Shown: piece after piece, positions 45,506 to 58,031 of the stretch
How the letters are laid out: every line of letters begins with the position of its first letter
Numbering within the stretch: the stretch's first letter is position 1
Source of the DNA: Aradus depressus
Lineage: Eukaryota; Arthropoda; Insecta; Hemiptera; Aradidae
Direction: 5' to 3'
DNA length: 64,000 nt
NCBI GenBank assembly: GCA_963662175.1
Contig: OY759221.1
Coordinates: 1,550,001 to 1,614,000 of the forward strand
Position numbers and translations under genes: made by a program
Notes under the pieces: generated by a model
Seen by the model: the letters and a program-made list of their open reading frames with translations, nothing else
The model's database searches: none
What the model was told of the DNA's origin: nothing

Positions 45506-45622
45506 CGAGGTCATATCGCATATTATCACAGCACTCTTTCATCAGTCTGGTAGATATGTGCCCGATTCTACTATGTGAATCCTAAATTTTGCCTACCCTA
45601 CATTTTTCTTCACCTGGGAATC
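45506..45622 (-). mobile_element. SINE family A fragment
   Basis: This is the 3' half of the SINE in minus orientation ('acgaggtcatatcgc', 'ctaaattttgcctaccctac'), diverged. Confidence 0.65.
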
Positions 45623-45629
45623 TCCCACC

Positions 45630-45790
45630 TGGTAGCGTGCTTATCTTAATGTGCTCAAGATCGTTCGAAACCCTGCCGAGACCATCAGGTTTTTTATCTG
45701 GGAAGAAAAAAATTGAGCACGCCGTCCTTCGGAGGGGACGAAATTGCTATACCAAGCTTGGATAATCTCAGGTATTCTTTAAAGGTAGAC
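45630..45790 (+). mobile_element. SINE family A fragment, opposite orientation
   Basis: It has a head with a damaged box B (gatcgttcgaaaccctgcc), the core 'cgccgtccttcggaggggac' and part of the linker. It lies head-to-head with the minus fragment before it. Confidence 0.65.
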
Positions 45791-46240
45791 AACATGTATT
45801 GCTCATAAAAATCCGCTACAACGAAAGAAAATGGCCTTGTAGAATGCACCGTAGCGCTAAACGTTACAATTATACTTTCTGACCTAGTTTTCTGAAGAGT
45901 GCACCTCATGACAATGGAATAGTTATAATCAACAAAGACTTAATAACACAAACCGTGGGATTTAACTCTTTTATAATGTAAATGTGGGTTAGTGAAGGTT
46001 ATGAGGTCACCAGTGACTCACTCCTGCAGTTCTCACTTTTATCAGTAAATGTCTGTCAGTTCGCCATGTCGTGCCAGTCTCTATCACGTCACGTTCATAT
46101 CTCTTTAGTCAACAATCAATATTAATTTTTCTATTCCAAAAGTGTTCCTTCCATTTAGTTCCTAAATATTTTAAGGTATTTCCATTCTTATTATAAATAT
46201 AATACTTAAATTTTGCTCTTATCTGTTATCATCTGGCGGT
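45791..46240. other. region upstream of the host gene
   Basis: No coding frame is supported. Several TCAGT initiator-like hexamers (about 46041 and 46065) precede the predicted first exon and could be alternative start points. Confidence 0.35.
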
Positions 46241-46291
46241 TCAGTTCTGTTTGTTATTTGTGTGTACACTCCGTCTAAGGCTTTATAAAAA
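46241..46291 (+). promoter_or_regulatory. candidate transcription start and 5' UTR exon
   Basis: TCAGTT at 46241-46246 matches the arthropod initiator (TCAKTY). A good donor (AAAAAG|GTAAGT at 46292) could splice to the first coding exon at 46467. This is inferred from sequence alone. Confidence 0.35.
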
Positions 46292-46466
46292 GTAAGTTTA
46301 TTTGTCTTTCTATCGTACTGTTAGTTATTTGGGATTGAGAATACTATTTAGAATGTGTAAATATTCCAGTTTGCCTTGGCACAATTTACTTTTAGCTTTA
46401 AGCCTTTACATGCAATTCGTTAATTTGGATGCACTTGTTTATTCGTTATTCTATTTTTGTTTTCAG

Positions 46467-46499
46467 ATTTCCTTGTTACCATGGTTGACACATTCGCAG
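46467..46499 (+). CDS. host gene exon 1 (first coding)
   Basis: The acceptor tttcag precedes a short leader. The ATG is at 46481 in ACCATGG. It encodes MVDTFA plus one base and ends in a gtatgt donor. Confidence 0.7.
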
Positions 46500-49400
46500 G
46501 TATGTAGTCCTTTTATATATTTACTTCAGCATATTTTAGTCGTGTCATGAAAGATTATTCACCTATAAATCAGTTTTAATGTATAAGTGATTTTATTGAA
46601 AGTCATACATATTACACAAAAACTTGTATATAACAAGTAACTAGAATCATTTATTCGTTAATTTAATTTTTCAAACTGATTGGTGTCTGTGTTTTATTTC
46701 TGTTAAATAAGATTTCATGTATCCTGTCATTGAATATTAGTTGAGTTTGAAACATATCAAAGTATGATGCAGAGGCAATATAATCCATGACTCATTACTT
46801 GTAATTTTATTATTATTATTCAGAGTTCAGTATTTTTTTCATTTATATACCTATTTAATATATCTTACTATGGTTCATGTCCGGTTCGAAATAATAAAAA
46901 TAAGTGTTATTCAACATTTGGAACATATTTATTTTATTTATATTTCATCACTTAGTATTTCACTTTCTATTTTATGCCAAAAGTATTATTGCCATAAATA
47001 TTCTAAAAAAATATATGCGCATTGCAATATGCTGTGCTAAGAAGGTTATAATATAGCATACATATATTATATGCTGTACGCTAGCTTTCAACATTTTAGA
47101 AGAAATGTTTGAACATTTGACTATTAATTATCAATGGATAATGTAAAATGCGACAAGTTTCGATAATAATAAAATTTTAACATACACGTTGGGTATGTTT
47201 TTAAATAAATATCTATGTAGCTATTAGTGATGAATAATGAGTAGAGTAGGATCTCGCCAATTGATTCGTCATCCGCCAAATCGTCACTTTCTATTATTCA
47301 TCACCCGCTTAATCACCACTTCCTGTAGTTGCTCACCCGCTAAATTATCTCTTAATACAATTACACAAAATGGCTCTATTATTTAACAAAATAAATAAGG
47401 AAGCAAACCAAATGAAATGTAATAAAAAAATAAATCAATGAAATTTTCAATTATAGTCTTTTATTTGTTGGTGAGTAGAGTTGGAGTTTTCTGTTGCTCT
47501 GGAGTGGGTAGTGTGCTTGCCTACTGAGCTCAAGATCCCAGGTACCAACTCGGCTGAGACAATGTATGGGTCTATGTGCTCGATTCAGTTCGTCATATAT
47601 TCACAATGTAATATAAATGTCTGGAGCAGGCGACACTGGAGGTCGGCTCGGTGCTAGCTGAGCCAGACGTGGGGGCATCTCGTCCGGTCCGGAACAAGGT
47701 GATCCTTTCTTAATTGTTATTTATATTAATTTTTTTTTATATTTATATTTCAGAAAAGATAGTGATGACGCCGAAGGGGAAGACCGGGAACAGTACGACG
47801 ATAGTGATAGAACGGAGGTCTGTCTCTGTGGCGGTCGGAGATGAGAATAAAGACAACAACAACGTGCATGTGGCTGGAGGTCACCATGAGGGCATAGTGG
47901 TCAACAAGTGCATAGTCAAAGGTAGGCTGGCTCATTGCATCCCAAATCATGAAGAATTAAGAAAAAACATTAATTAAAATCACAGATTTTGTTGAGGTTA
48001 TTTGGTCGGAGATAAGAATAAAGACAACAACAAGGTGCACGTGGCTGGAGGCAGAAGTTTTTATGATTTTGTTGTGATTCATTTTGAAATGTAAAATTGT
48101 AACGGCTTTCTAATCTAATCAAAATATTTTGAGGGTTGAGTGCACATTTGTGTGCCAGAGTCCTGGGAAGAAGGTGTCACATTTGTGTGCCAGAGTCCTG
48201 GGAAGAAGGTGTCACATTTATTACTTTTATGTCTCTTTGTTTCAAATGTATTAATTTCCTTTTCCCCTTTGATAGATGGGGATGAGCCTTCTATCCCAGA
48301 GATCTCCCTCCAGTTCCTTGTGTTCCTGATCAACGAGACGACGGGCTCCCACACCCAGGAGAGCAGGAAGCTCCTGTTTTGGTTCAAGCCCCAGGTTCCT
48401 GTTCATGAGCGCCCTACCGTGGCCCAGGAGTTTTTCAAGGAGCTTGTCTCTCCACACAAGTTTCCCAGAGGTAACCAATTCTCTTTTATTTATTTTTTTT
48501 GTCTGAGGTAGGACCTACAGGGAGGAGTTGCAGCAGTCTACAGTGTGGTCATCTCAGGGCTTCTTATACCAACCACGTTTTTATGTATAACTCAACCCCT
48601 CATTACACTTGTTTATTAACTGATGGATCTGCTTCTTTTAATTTTTCAACTTGCATATTGTTCATCCCATATAATATTCTCTGCATATTATTTGTCAGAA
48701 GCGTTGTTCATTTTCATAAATGTTATTGAATTCCTCTAAACACTCCCTATCAGGTTTACGACTCTTAGAAGTCATGACCGGTGATACCAAGTAAGACTGC
48801 AGTAACAACTAAGATATGTGTGACCTGCAGTAATGGCAGGCTCCTGTAGCCCAGCTAGTCTCCATCCCTCCAGCAATGATGCCGACCTCCTCACACACAC
48901 AGCGTCCCATTAGGTCTTAATGCCTTCCGGCGAAAATACAAGATTTCCTTACTCTCTCGATTCTCCTGACATATCGAAACTGTTACGCCCACACACGTCC
49001 TGTGCAGATCATGAGGTCGTCTGATCCGGATCGTGTATGGTGGCAACACACAACCTTGCTTCTATTCCAGCTAGCTGGTTGTGTCCAGAATTGTGTACAG
49101 TGGTTATATTGAGTTGTATACAGTATCATGAGGCCTCTTTGGAGTCTATAAGGAGATGTGCCCAGTCCTATGGGAGTTGAAACATCGCTTTCACTACAAG
49201 GCAATGCGCAATGACTGGATCGAGTTGGCAACAGAGATTAATTGGAGTGCATCAAGAACTGAGACGCTCTGTAGGCTGCATTCCACACTAAGAAGGCAAA
49301 CATGGATTTAGTCAAATGGGAAAATATGAGTGGAATTGAACAGTCATCTAATTCTGTGGTTCAGTACAACCTCATTAATCCGGATTAATTGGGGGAAAAG

Positions 49401-52400
49401 TTGTCCGGATTACCTGAAATAACTTAAAATAAACCAGTTCGCATTAAAATCCTGTTTACAGCAAACACAACACGTTCACTCTACATTAAAGTAGAATACT
49501 CTACACTCATAAGAAAAAGTTATTTCCAGGCAACGCTGGTTGAACCTGCTAGTTTCCCAGAAAAATAGTTTTCTGAAGAGCCCATTAGTGTGTTCATGGC
49601 TGTAATGAGTGGACAGAGGTGTATTTCAGAGGGACGTATGCTTGTTTTAATGTAAAGTTTCCATGCCAGTTCACTTCTCTTAAGAACACACTAAGGTCCG
49701 GACAGCTTGGGTTCCAGGGAATTGGGGTGTCCTTCAACCTCAGTCTCTTCTGATTTTCCGAGGCAAAACCTTGACGGACATCAGTTGGTATAATCCATTG
49801 TGTACACAAAACATTACCTACATTTTACCCAGGTTACCTTCAATATATAAAATATACCTATTAATTTAATCTTTTTGTTACAGATTATGTTGGATTTATC
49901 AAAATGATAATGAAGTTAATGCAGAACAGATACCCAACAATACGTAAGATAGAGGTGGAGCTGAGACAGCTGGAGGAGACGAGGGACCTTCCAGTGAGAC
50001 CTTGTAAGTCAATAACTAACTATACAACTGTACTTATTTAAATATACCAATATGTATTCTATAATAATGTTTACGTGAGACGGGCATCATTAAATATATT
50101 AATTTTGAAATAAAAAATAGTAATATTTGCTCTAATTCCGTACTCCAACGGAACCCTACTGTTCTCGTTTGTCACAGGAAAATATTTCCTGACTATGTGA
50201 CAGGGACGTGAAATTTGAATTAAAACTCCACACAAAGGCAGACCTTCTCGGTCTCATATTATGTTGGGCATTGCGTGCAACAACAGCTTAAAGCAACTTA
50301 AATAATTTATCCGGCCAATGCATTTTCCTAAACTTCAATATAATTTCGCTGCTATTACGCAAACTTTATTATTATCGAGCTACTGTTTCACTGAGATCAT
50401 TGTATTTTCGTTGTTGGATTTAGTTGAAAAGATTGATCTGTAGACAGACGAGTTATGGAAATCAGTATAAAGAGGAAGAATGAAGGAATATACAAGAATA
50501 TAGAACATCTGGAGCATGTAACCTCAAGTTATTTCTGAAGTAACATGGCACCATAACTGAAAATACTATATTTTACTTAGTATTTCCTGTTTAGCTTCAC
50601 TTCATTATCTTCACCCCATCTATTTATGGCTATACATTTATATAATCTTTATACTTTGTGCAAAGTTTCATTAATATAGCTTCAACAGTTTCCAAGATAT
50701 CAAGGGGGATCGACGACAATAGTGTTCAACCAACGGAACCTCAATCACAATCAGCACGTTGTGTTATTCATAAATTTAATTATGCTCGTCATTATAATTT
50801 ATTATTCCATAAATATTGTTATTTTGGGGCTTAACGTCCTATTGTTTAATTTAATGCTGAACTATTATTGTTTATTGTTATTATTATGTATTATAGCCAG
50901 ACCGAATTGGGTTCTGATAGATTTGAAGAAGTATGACAGTAGTCTGTCAGGTTGGACTTCATTATCACTTCATGTCGTATTATTTTATTTATATTATTAT
51001 TAATATTTGAGTAGTTGTTGACTAGTCTAACCCTAGAGTGTTTAATACAAAAACGTTTATAACATTTTTTGATCAGCGCTGATAAATAATATCAGAATCT
51101 GTTTAAAAAAAAAGAGGTTTTGCTAAAATTCTACTAGGGGTAGTTTCGACCCTGAAAAATAGTTTTCTAGAAGATTCACAACTTGTGTGTTCAATGCGAA
51201 CACTTTCTAGTCAAGTGCAATCCACCACAAAAAGAAGTTGGGAATGTACTTTCCTAGTGCGTATTAACTACGCGTTTGCTCTTTCTCTCTGAAACCAATT
51301 CACCAATTTGACTGAAAATTAATAGGCGTGTTATTCGGGGATTTCAAAACCCTTATATAAAATTTCGTGTCGATACATTCATTAAATCGGCATTTATTAG
51401 GGTTTTTGAGTTGAGCCCCCTTCCCTCTTCCCTTTGGTCGATTGGTCTGAAAATTGTTGTTGCTCTTACTTTTGGATTTACGTATGAAATTCCGTATCGA
51501 TACATTGATTACTTTGGTGGTTATTAGGCGGTTTTAGAGTTAAACCGCTTATTCCAATCTCCTGCTACGGGTTTCTAAATACACGTATACAATTTGGTTC
51601 GATATTGTATTGAGAGTTATTGTGTTCACAGAGACATACAGATGATTTTTTTTTTCATTGTAAAAAGAAATTTCGGTGAAAAGTCTAGAGAATTGTTGGC
51701 CGATTTCATTACTTTCACCATACCACACAACAATGTAAAACTGCTACTAACCGTTCTGAACATGGCATAGAATCAGAATTTACTGATTTGTCTGTTTTTT
51801 CTTTGACGCTCATTGAACGATTCCGAACACAGTCTAACATATGCATAAGATTTTTCTTTGCTAATTATACCCTGAGTAAAATAAGTGTTCATTTTCTCCT
51901 TAGGGAAGTAGCAATTGAGTATTTTTCAAATATTAGTTAAATTAACAATCACTATTATTTTAGCATTTCAATTAGTACGCAAATTTACAGCCTAGAGGTA
52001 AATATAGTTTTGCAAAACTGTTATACCGCACTGTTCACCTCACAGTAGTTCGAATCGATTTAGTTAAGTTGAAAAATAAATAATCACTACAAAAATTCAA
52101 TGTATGCAGCATTAGGTGGAAGTAGGGTTGCACTATTTTTAGAACGAATAGTATCAAGATTTGATTTTTTTCTTAAACAATGTTGAGATGAGAGGCATAG
52201 TATGAAATCGAAACTTTTTGACTTATTCAAAAAACAGAGGTAGCGTCCTTGCCTACTCTGCTCAAGATCGCGGGTTCAAACCCGGCTGAGACCCTTAGTT
52301 TTTTTTTTATCTGAAAGGGGAGAAAATAACTTGAGCATGCCGTCCTTCGGAGGGGACGTTAAATGGCAGTTCCGAGCATGTGCGATTTCAGGACCCCCAC

Positions 52401-55400
52401 AGTGGAGCTTTCAGGGAAGAAATAAGAGCATTGGATGATTAGGTCCTTTAATGTCCTCAACCTACGAAAGTCTAGCATATTTATAGGTTAGGTTTTATGA
52501 CTCATGCCCGGGCTTTAACTACGAGGTCATATCGCCTACTACCAGAGCGCTCTTTCGTCACTCTGGTGGACATGAGCCCGACTCTACTGTGGGAGTCCTA
52601 AATTTTGCCTACCCTAAATTTTTATTCATCTAGGGTAGGGGTCTTTAACGAGTACCTGACATCGTACAGGCTCGGGACCATCGCTTAACGTCCCATCCGA
52701 AGGACGGCGTGCTTAAGTTTATTTTACCTCCCAGATAAAATAAACTAAGGGCCTCGGTCTGGTTACGAACCCACGACCTTGAGCTCAGAAGTCAAGCACG
52801 CATACCACTGAGCTACCGGCGCCCTCAGCATATTTATATCTAATCAAAAAAAACGTTTCGGGGAAAAACTGTTGTTTAAGAAATGTTATTGTGTCTGACG
52901 TATGACAGCACATTATCATTCAAAAAATCCGAGAGGCCAAAGATCAAATTTAGGGCAATGGTTGATTTATATACATGTATTTTTATAAGTGCTCCGCAAA
53001 AGTGCTTGAAAATTGAAATAAATACTAAAGAAATTTCATTTTTGTGTGTTTTAGTAAATTTTACAAAGTAATTTGAGTGTTTTTTTCTAATCAATTGAGT
53101 TTCATTTAATGCTTGAATGTTCTAATCGAAATTTGATGTTGTGTAGTGAGTGTTCTTGTACTAATATGGGTTTTTACGAGAAAAACTTCTTTTTTTTCCT
53201 TGGAGGAAAGCGCACGGTGTTTGTCCATCCGTCCGTCTCTCATAGCTCTATAACTTTTGAACCGTTTAACCTAAAAAGCTCAAATTTGACTTGTAGATAG
53301 GTCATAAACCTTCTGAATTAAAAGTGTATTATAAGGATTTCAAAAATATATGCGCTTGTTTGGTTTTATCATTTATTATAAGTGTCCACCCCTTATTTTC
53401 AAAGGTACTCATGAGAAAATTCTGAAAAAAGTGACATATGGAGAACAGTCTTTAGATTTCCAAAAAAAATAGTTTCGTTGTTCTAACACAAAAATGCATA
53501 GCACGGGAAATTCTTTATGGGTAGGGAAACATTACCTCGCGAGGCCCGACTCGCACCTCAGCCTTTTTCTCATTTAATTTTTTTTTATTAGCCAGGAAAC
53601 ATGGATACTGTAAAATGAGTATTTCGTACTTTATCTCTTCTTATTTTGTTTTTATGTGAATATTTAGCAAAACATCCTAAAGACGTTTTTACTTGGTTGT
53701 AATATTATAACGGAGGATTTCTGGGGATCAAAAGGACGTCTTGCTCTTTTCGCTCCCCGTACCTCCCTCTCCTTATTTAAATCGTCGAATCCTTGAAATG
53801 ATAAGCCACTTGATGATTTGTTGTTGCAGTGTCTACAGATGATAGTATCCTCGGTAAGCAGGTTCCTCTGACAGAACAGAAGGTTCTGGAACTGATAGAG
53901 GCTGCCTATCCTCATCCAGTCACTGTGGAAGATCTGGCCAAGTAAGATAAATAAAATATAATACTCAACTATAGTTTGGCAAGTTAGATGGTGAGGCGGG
54001 ACAGCGCAACTGTCCTCGCGCATCTTACATCTTAACTTCTCTTGTGTTACCTCCATTCGCCAGTGCCGGGAGGAATGTCTAGGATGAGCTGGCCGTGAAT
54101 GGCAGCTGTCCAGTGTTATGATAAACATCCTTCACACTGTACCAGACGGTGAGATGACCCACTCTCCTACAGTTTTATTTAGAAAGGTTTATCATCATAT
54201 TTGTTTGTAATATTTTCAGGGACAGTGGCTGGGAGGAGGAGGGTGTGGTGCGTCATATCGACACACTTCAAGAGAAGAGTCTCGTGAAGGCGATGGAACA
54301 TGGCACCTTTACCAGGGTGATCCAGCACGACCAGGACATACAGGTTGTTACACTAATACATAGCTAATAGACGTTATAGAATACGGCTATACGACCAACA
54401 TTCGACCCACGCCGCCATACACTGCAGTAATCAAAATCAATAGCGTACTTCCAGTGGACCTAGAAACTGGAAATTCGGCTAGCAGTTGCAAAGACCAACC
54501 ATTTCAGTCCACAAAAGTCAGTGTTTGAAGATTCAGAACATAGCAGCCGGGGTGATGGGGACGAAGCTGGTGTCGTGTCTCACCAATATATCTTGCTAAT
54601 AAACGTTGGAGAGCCATCTTACTGTATCCACATATTCCTTTGCCAGCCGTACGAAGTATAGAGGAAATAATGTAATCTATCAGAAATTCGATGCTGAGTT
54701 TTCAACGGAATTTCATGTTTTCCGACCTCCTGATTCCAAAAATGAAAAAAACCAAACTGACTTTGTAACAGATGCGTATGTATATTTAAAGCCCTATAAG
54801 GGCGACACCTATTAATTTTCAGCGGAATGAGCCGAAGGGGGGGGGGGGGGGGGGGGGATCAGAGGGGCTCAACTCAAAAATCCCTATAACTGCCGATGTA
54901 ATGATTGTATCGATAACATTTTGTATGCGGATTCAGAAGCCACTATGTAAGTCAGATATTGAGTTTAGGCCCAAACGGTCGATTGGCTGAGGCGAGAGAG
55001 CGAAATCGCTATTGATTATTTCTTGCTGGGGAAGTACATATTCGGTGATTCACCGACGATATTTTTTTATTTATTAAAGACGAGGGGGCCGGGTAACACA
55101 CCACTTTGTAGGGACAGCGTCCCCCATTTACTAAAACTTGCAAAGTATCTTAAAATAAAAATACCTAACATAGGCCGTCACATCCAAAATTTTCATTTAT
55201 GCCGAGTAGGGTGGATCTCATTTCAAAGTGGTCTTTATTGAAATATATAGCATCCTTTTAAGAATTAACAATTTAGGCTACGCGGTACTCGATGTGTCTT
55301 TCGGACGTATGTGACTAAAACTTTGTAAGCACTCTAACTATAAAAAGGTATATGGGTGAACTTGAAATTCTATATGAAGTTGTGGATATTTTGGCCAAAA

Positions 55401-57990
55401 TCATCCCAAAGTTCTGAATACTTCACTTCGGAGCCTAACTGCATTTTATCTCATATATGTTTTATTTTCATTGATTTAAATGCACATTGGATATTAAATG
55501 TATTTTTTTCGAAGCCGGTTTGCGTTTGGCACTTTTATTTTATTTATAAATTGTAAGTAAAATGTTGTTTTATTGTGTTTTCAGATAGTGAAGCAGATGC
55601 CGGCTATAGTGAGCTCGAAGCAGCCCACAGTTGCCATCATCACCGCCCAGTACTGTGAGAAGCTGGCAGTGGACGCCATGATGGACAACAAGGAGACTTT
55701 TGTGCGATACACTACTGTTGGTACGCAACTCTTATCATCCATCTTAGTTATAGTCCACGAGCCCAGTGCAAAAAGGGTGACTTATTTTATGAAAACTGTT
55801 ATTATAATAGTAGAAAAGGCCCTTTTGCGAACTTTGAAAATGATTTATATCTGATTTAATACTTTGCAAACATTAACTACTACAAAAATAAGTTCAAGGT
55901 CCCGCCTTTCAACAAGTTATTAACTTATTAATGCTGAATTCTTCGTTCTAAAAAAGACTATTAAAAAGCATAAATTATTATTTATAGGGAAAATACGTAA
56001 AACAATTAAAACAAATTATTAATAACTCTACGCTAAAACGTGCTGTAATTACATATTGATAAAACAATTAACCTAATATAATAGAACATCGTTCAATATT
56101 CATTGACATTTAGCAGCCTAAGATAAAGCTAGTTCAAGGTGTCACAATAGCTTCTGTCACGCAGTAAGTTAGACTTAGAGGCAGGATTTTAGGAAACGTC
56201 TGATTTTTTTAACTTTGGCCTTAGCAGGGATACTTACATCGCGCGCGCAGCAGAAACAGCTGACTGCAGTAAAATACTCTATGGAATGCGTTTTAACCAT
56301 TCTTTATTATAACAGTTCTCGTTTTTCTCTCTCTTCAACTTACATCCGCATTTCCCCTTTCTCTTTCTCGATTTAAAATACTTCTATAACATTCTAAAAA
56401 ATACAACTTTAAAACACACTCAACAACTATTAAGCATTCTCACTTAAAAACAGGCTTGAAAACCCTTTAAAGAGAGGCGGGATGTAAAGTATCTTTGCTG
56501 CGGTAAGGTGTACTGCCGGGATGGCGAACCTATGGCACGTGGACAACCTCTCCTGTGGCAACTCTGTATAGCCTCAACCTTTTTTGAAGATAATTGCAGT
56601 TATTGAGGTTTTAATTATTGGTAATCGTTTATTAAAAGTTGCACGTCAGCAACTCTAGAAATACCCTTTTTTTTTTTTACTGTTGGCCCACGACCAGGAG
56701 AAGGTTCGCCATGCTTGGTCAGTGACCCCCATCATCTCTGTACCCTTCTGCTATATACACTGTGTTGAGAGCTAGGCTGGTTTGCAGGTACCAACCCTTC
56801 GATGGAGGGCTCTTTCCCGACCGCTACAACAACCCTAGTTAAGACAACACGATTTGGTAAGGGATCTATATCCGCTCCCTTCGTTCCATGTCGCTTCTTA
56901 TCACCAACATTGTTTTTTGTGCCGTTGCTGCTTTTTTATTAATTTTTTTTGTACTGTTTTTTTAATTTTTTAGAAAATATACAATTTTTGTTATTTTTGC
57001 CGAATGCTTTTTGTCTCATATTTTATTTAGCACATTCACCTCCGCTATTTGTGTCGCTTTTCTTATGTTTTTTTAAAATTTGTATTGTCTGTTTTGAGGT
57101 ATTCTACGTTAAATTTTTCTAATTATCATTTTAAGAATGTTACTGTTGCGTTCACCATTAATGACTATTTATATATAGCTGAAATTATTATTGTTTTAGA
57201 GTGTTGTGAGCGCAAGAGTTTCTTATTTTAGCGTCATAATGTTTTACAACTTACAATTGAGGTCTCTTATGATAAGGAGTGAGGACGTGAGGAGTCTCTA
57301 ATGGATGAAAGAAAACACAGAATGGCAGTCTATGAAGACCTCTTCCTTCCAGCTGTTAGACTGTGCTCTGAGGGTCTTTAGAATAAAAGGAAGAAAATAA
57401 TAATAATAATAAAAACAATTGTCCATATCGGGGTTCAGTAAATATTGCAGACATTCAGCTCCATCAAACATAATCCCCGTCAGTTACTAAATATTGGTCT
57501 AACTGTCTGTAAAGCAATAGGCCAGGTTAGAAGTTATTACCACCTTAAATTTAAAAATCTATAAAATATATATAGATTCAACACAAATTATGTATTTTAT
57601 TCTCCTGATAAATGATTAAATTTCATATGTTAATGGTTCAAGAAAAAAAATATATATATATAGGGCGCTAGTATCTCAGAGGTAACGTGCTCGCTTGCTG
57701 AGCTCAAGATCATGGGTTCGAAACCCGGCCGGGGCCCTTAGGTTTTTTATTTGGGAGGTGAGAAAACCTTGAGCACAACGTTCGGATGGGACGTTAACCG
57801 ATGGTCCCGAGCCTGTACGTCAGGTACTCGTTGAAGAGCCCTCCCCTACTCTAGGTGAATAAACCTAGGTAGGCAAAATTTAGGTCTCCAACTGTAAAGT
57901 CAGGCTCACGTCTACCAGAGTAACGAAAGTATGCTATGGTAGTAGGCAATATAACCTCGTAGTTGAAAGCCCAGGCAAGAGTCACAACAA

Positions 57991-58031
<41 letters not shown>

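Larger units (their letters stand above)
50004..53829 (+). other. intron 4
   Basis: Long, with two SINE A copies (52236-52470 plus, 52486-52826 minus), a dispersed unit at about 51280-51600 ('gtcgatacattcattaaatc', 'gttgagcccc'), and another dispersed repeat at about 53190-53590 that ends 'gcgaggcccgactcgcacct'. No additional exon is supported. Confidence 0.55.

Noticed and set aside
47495..47580. extra exon of the host gene
   Set aside because: It matches the SINE A head (cttgcctactgagctcaaga), not coding sequence.
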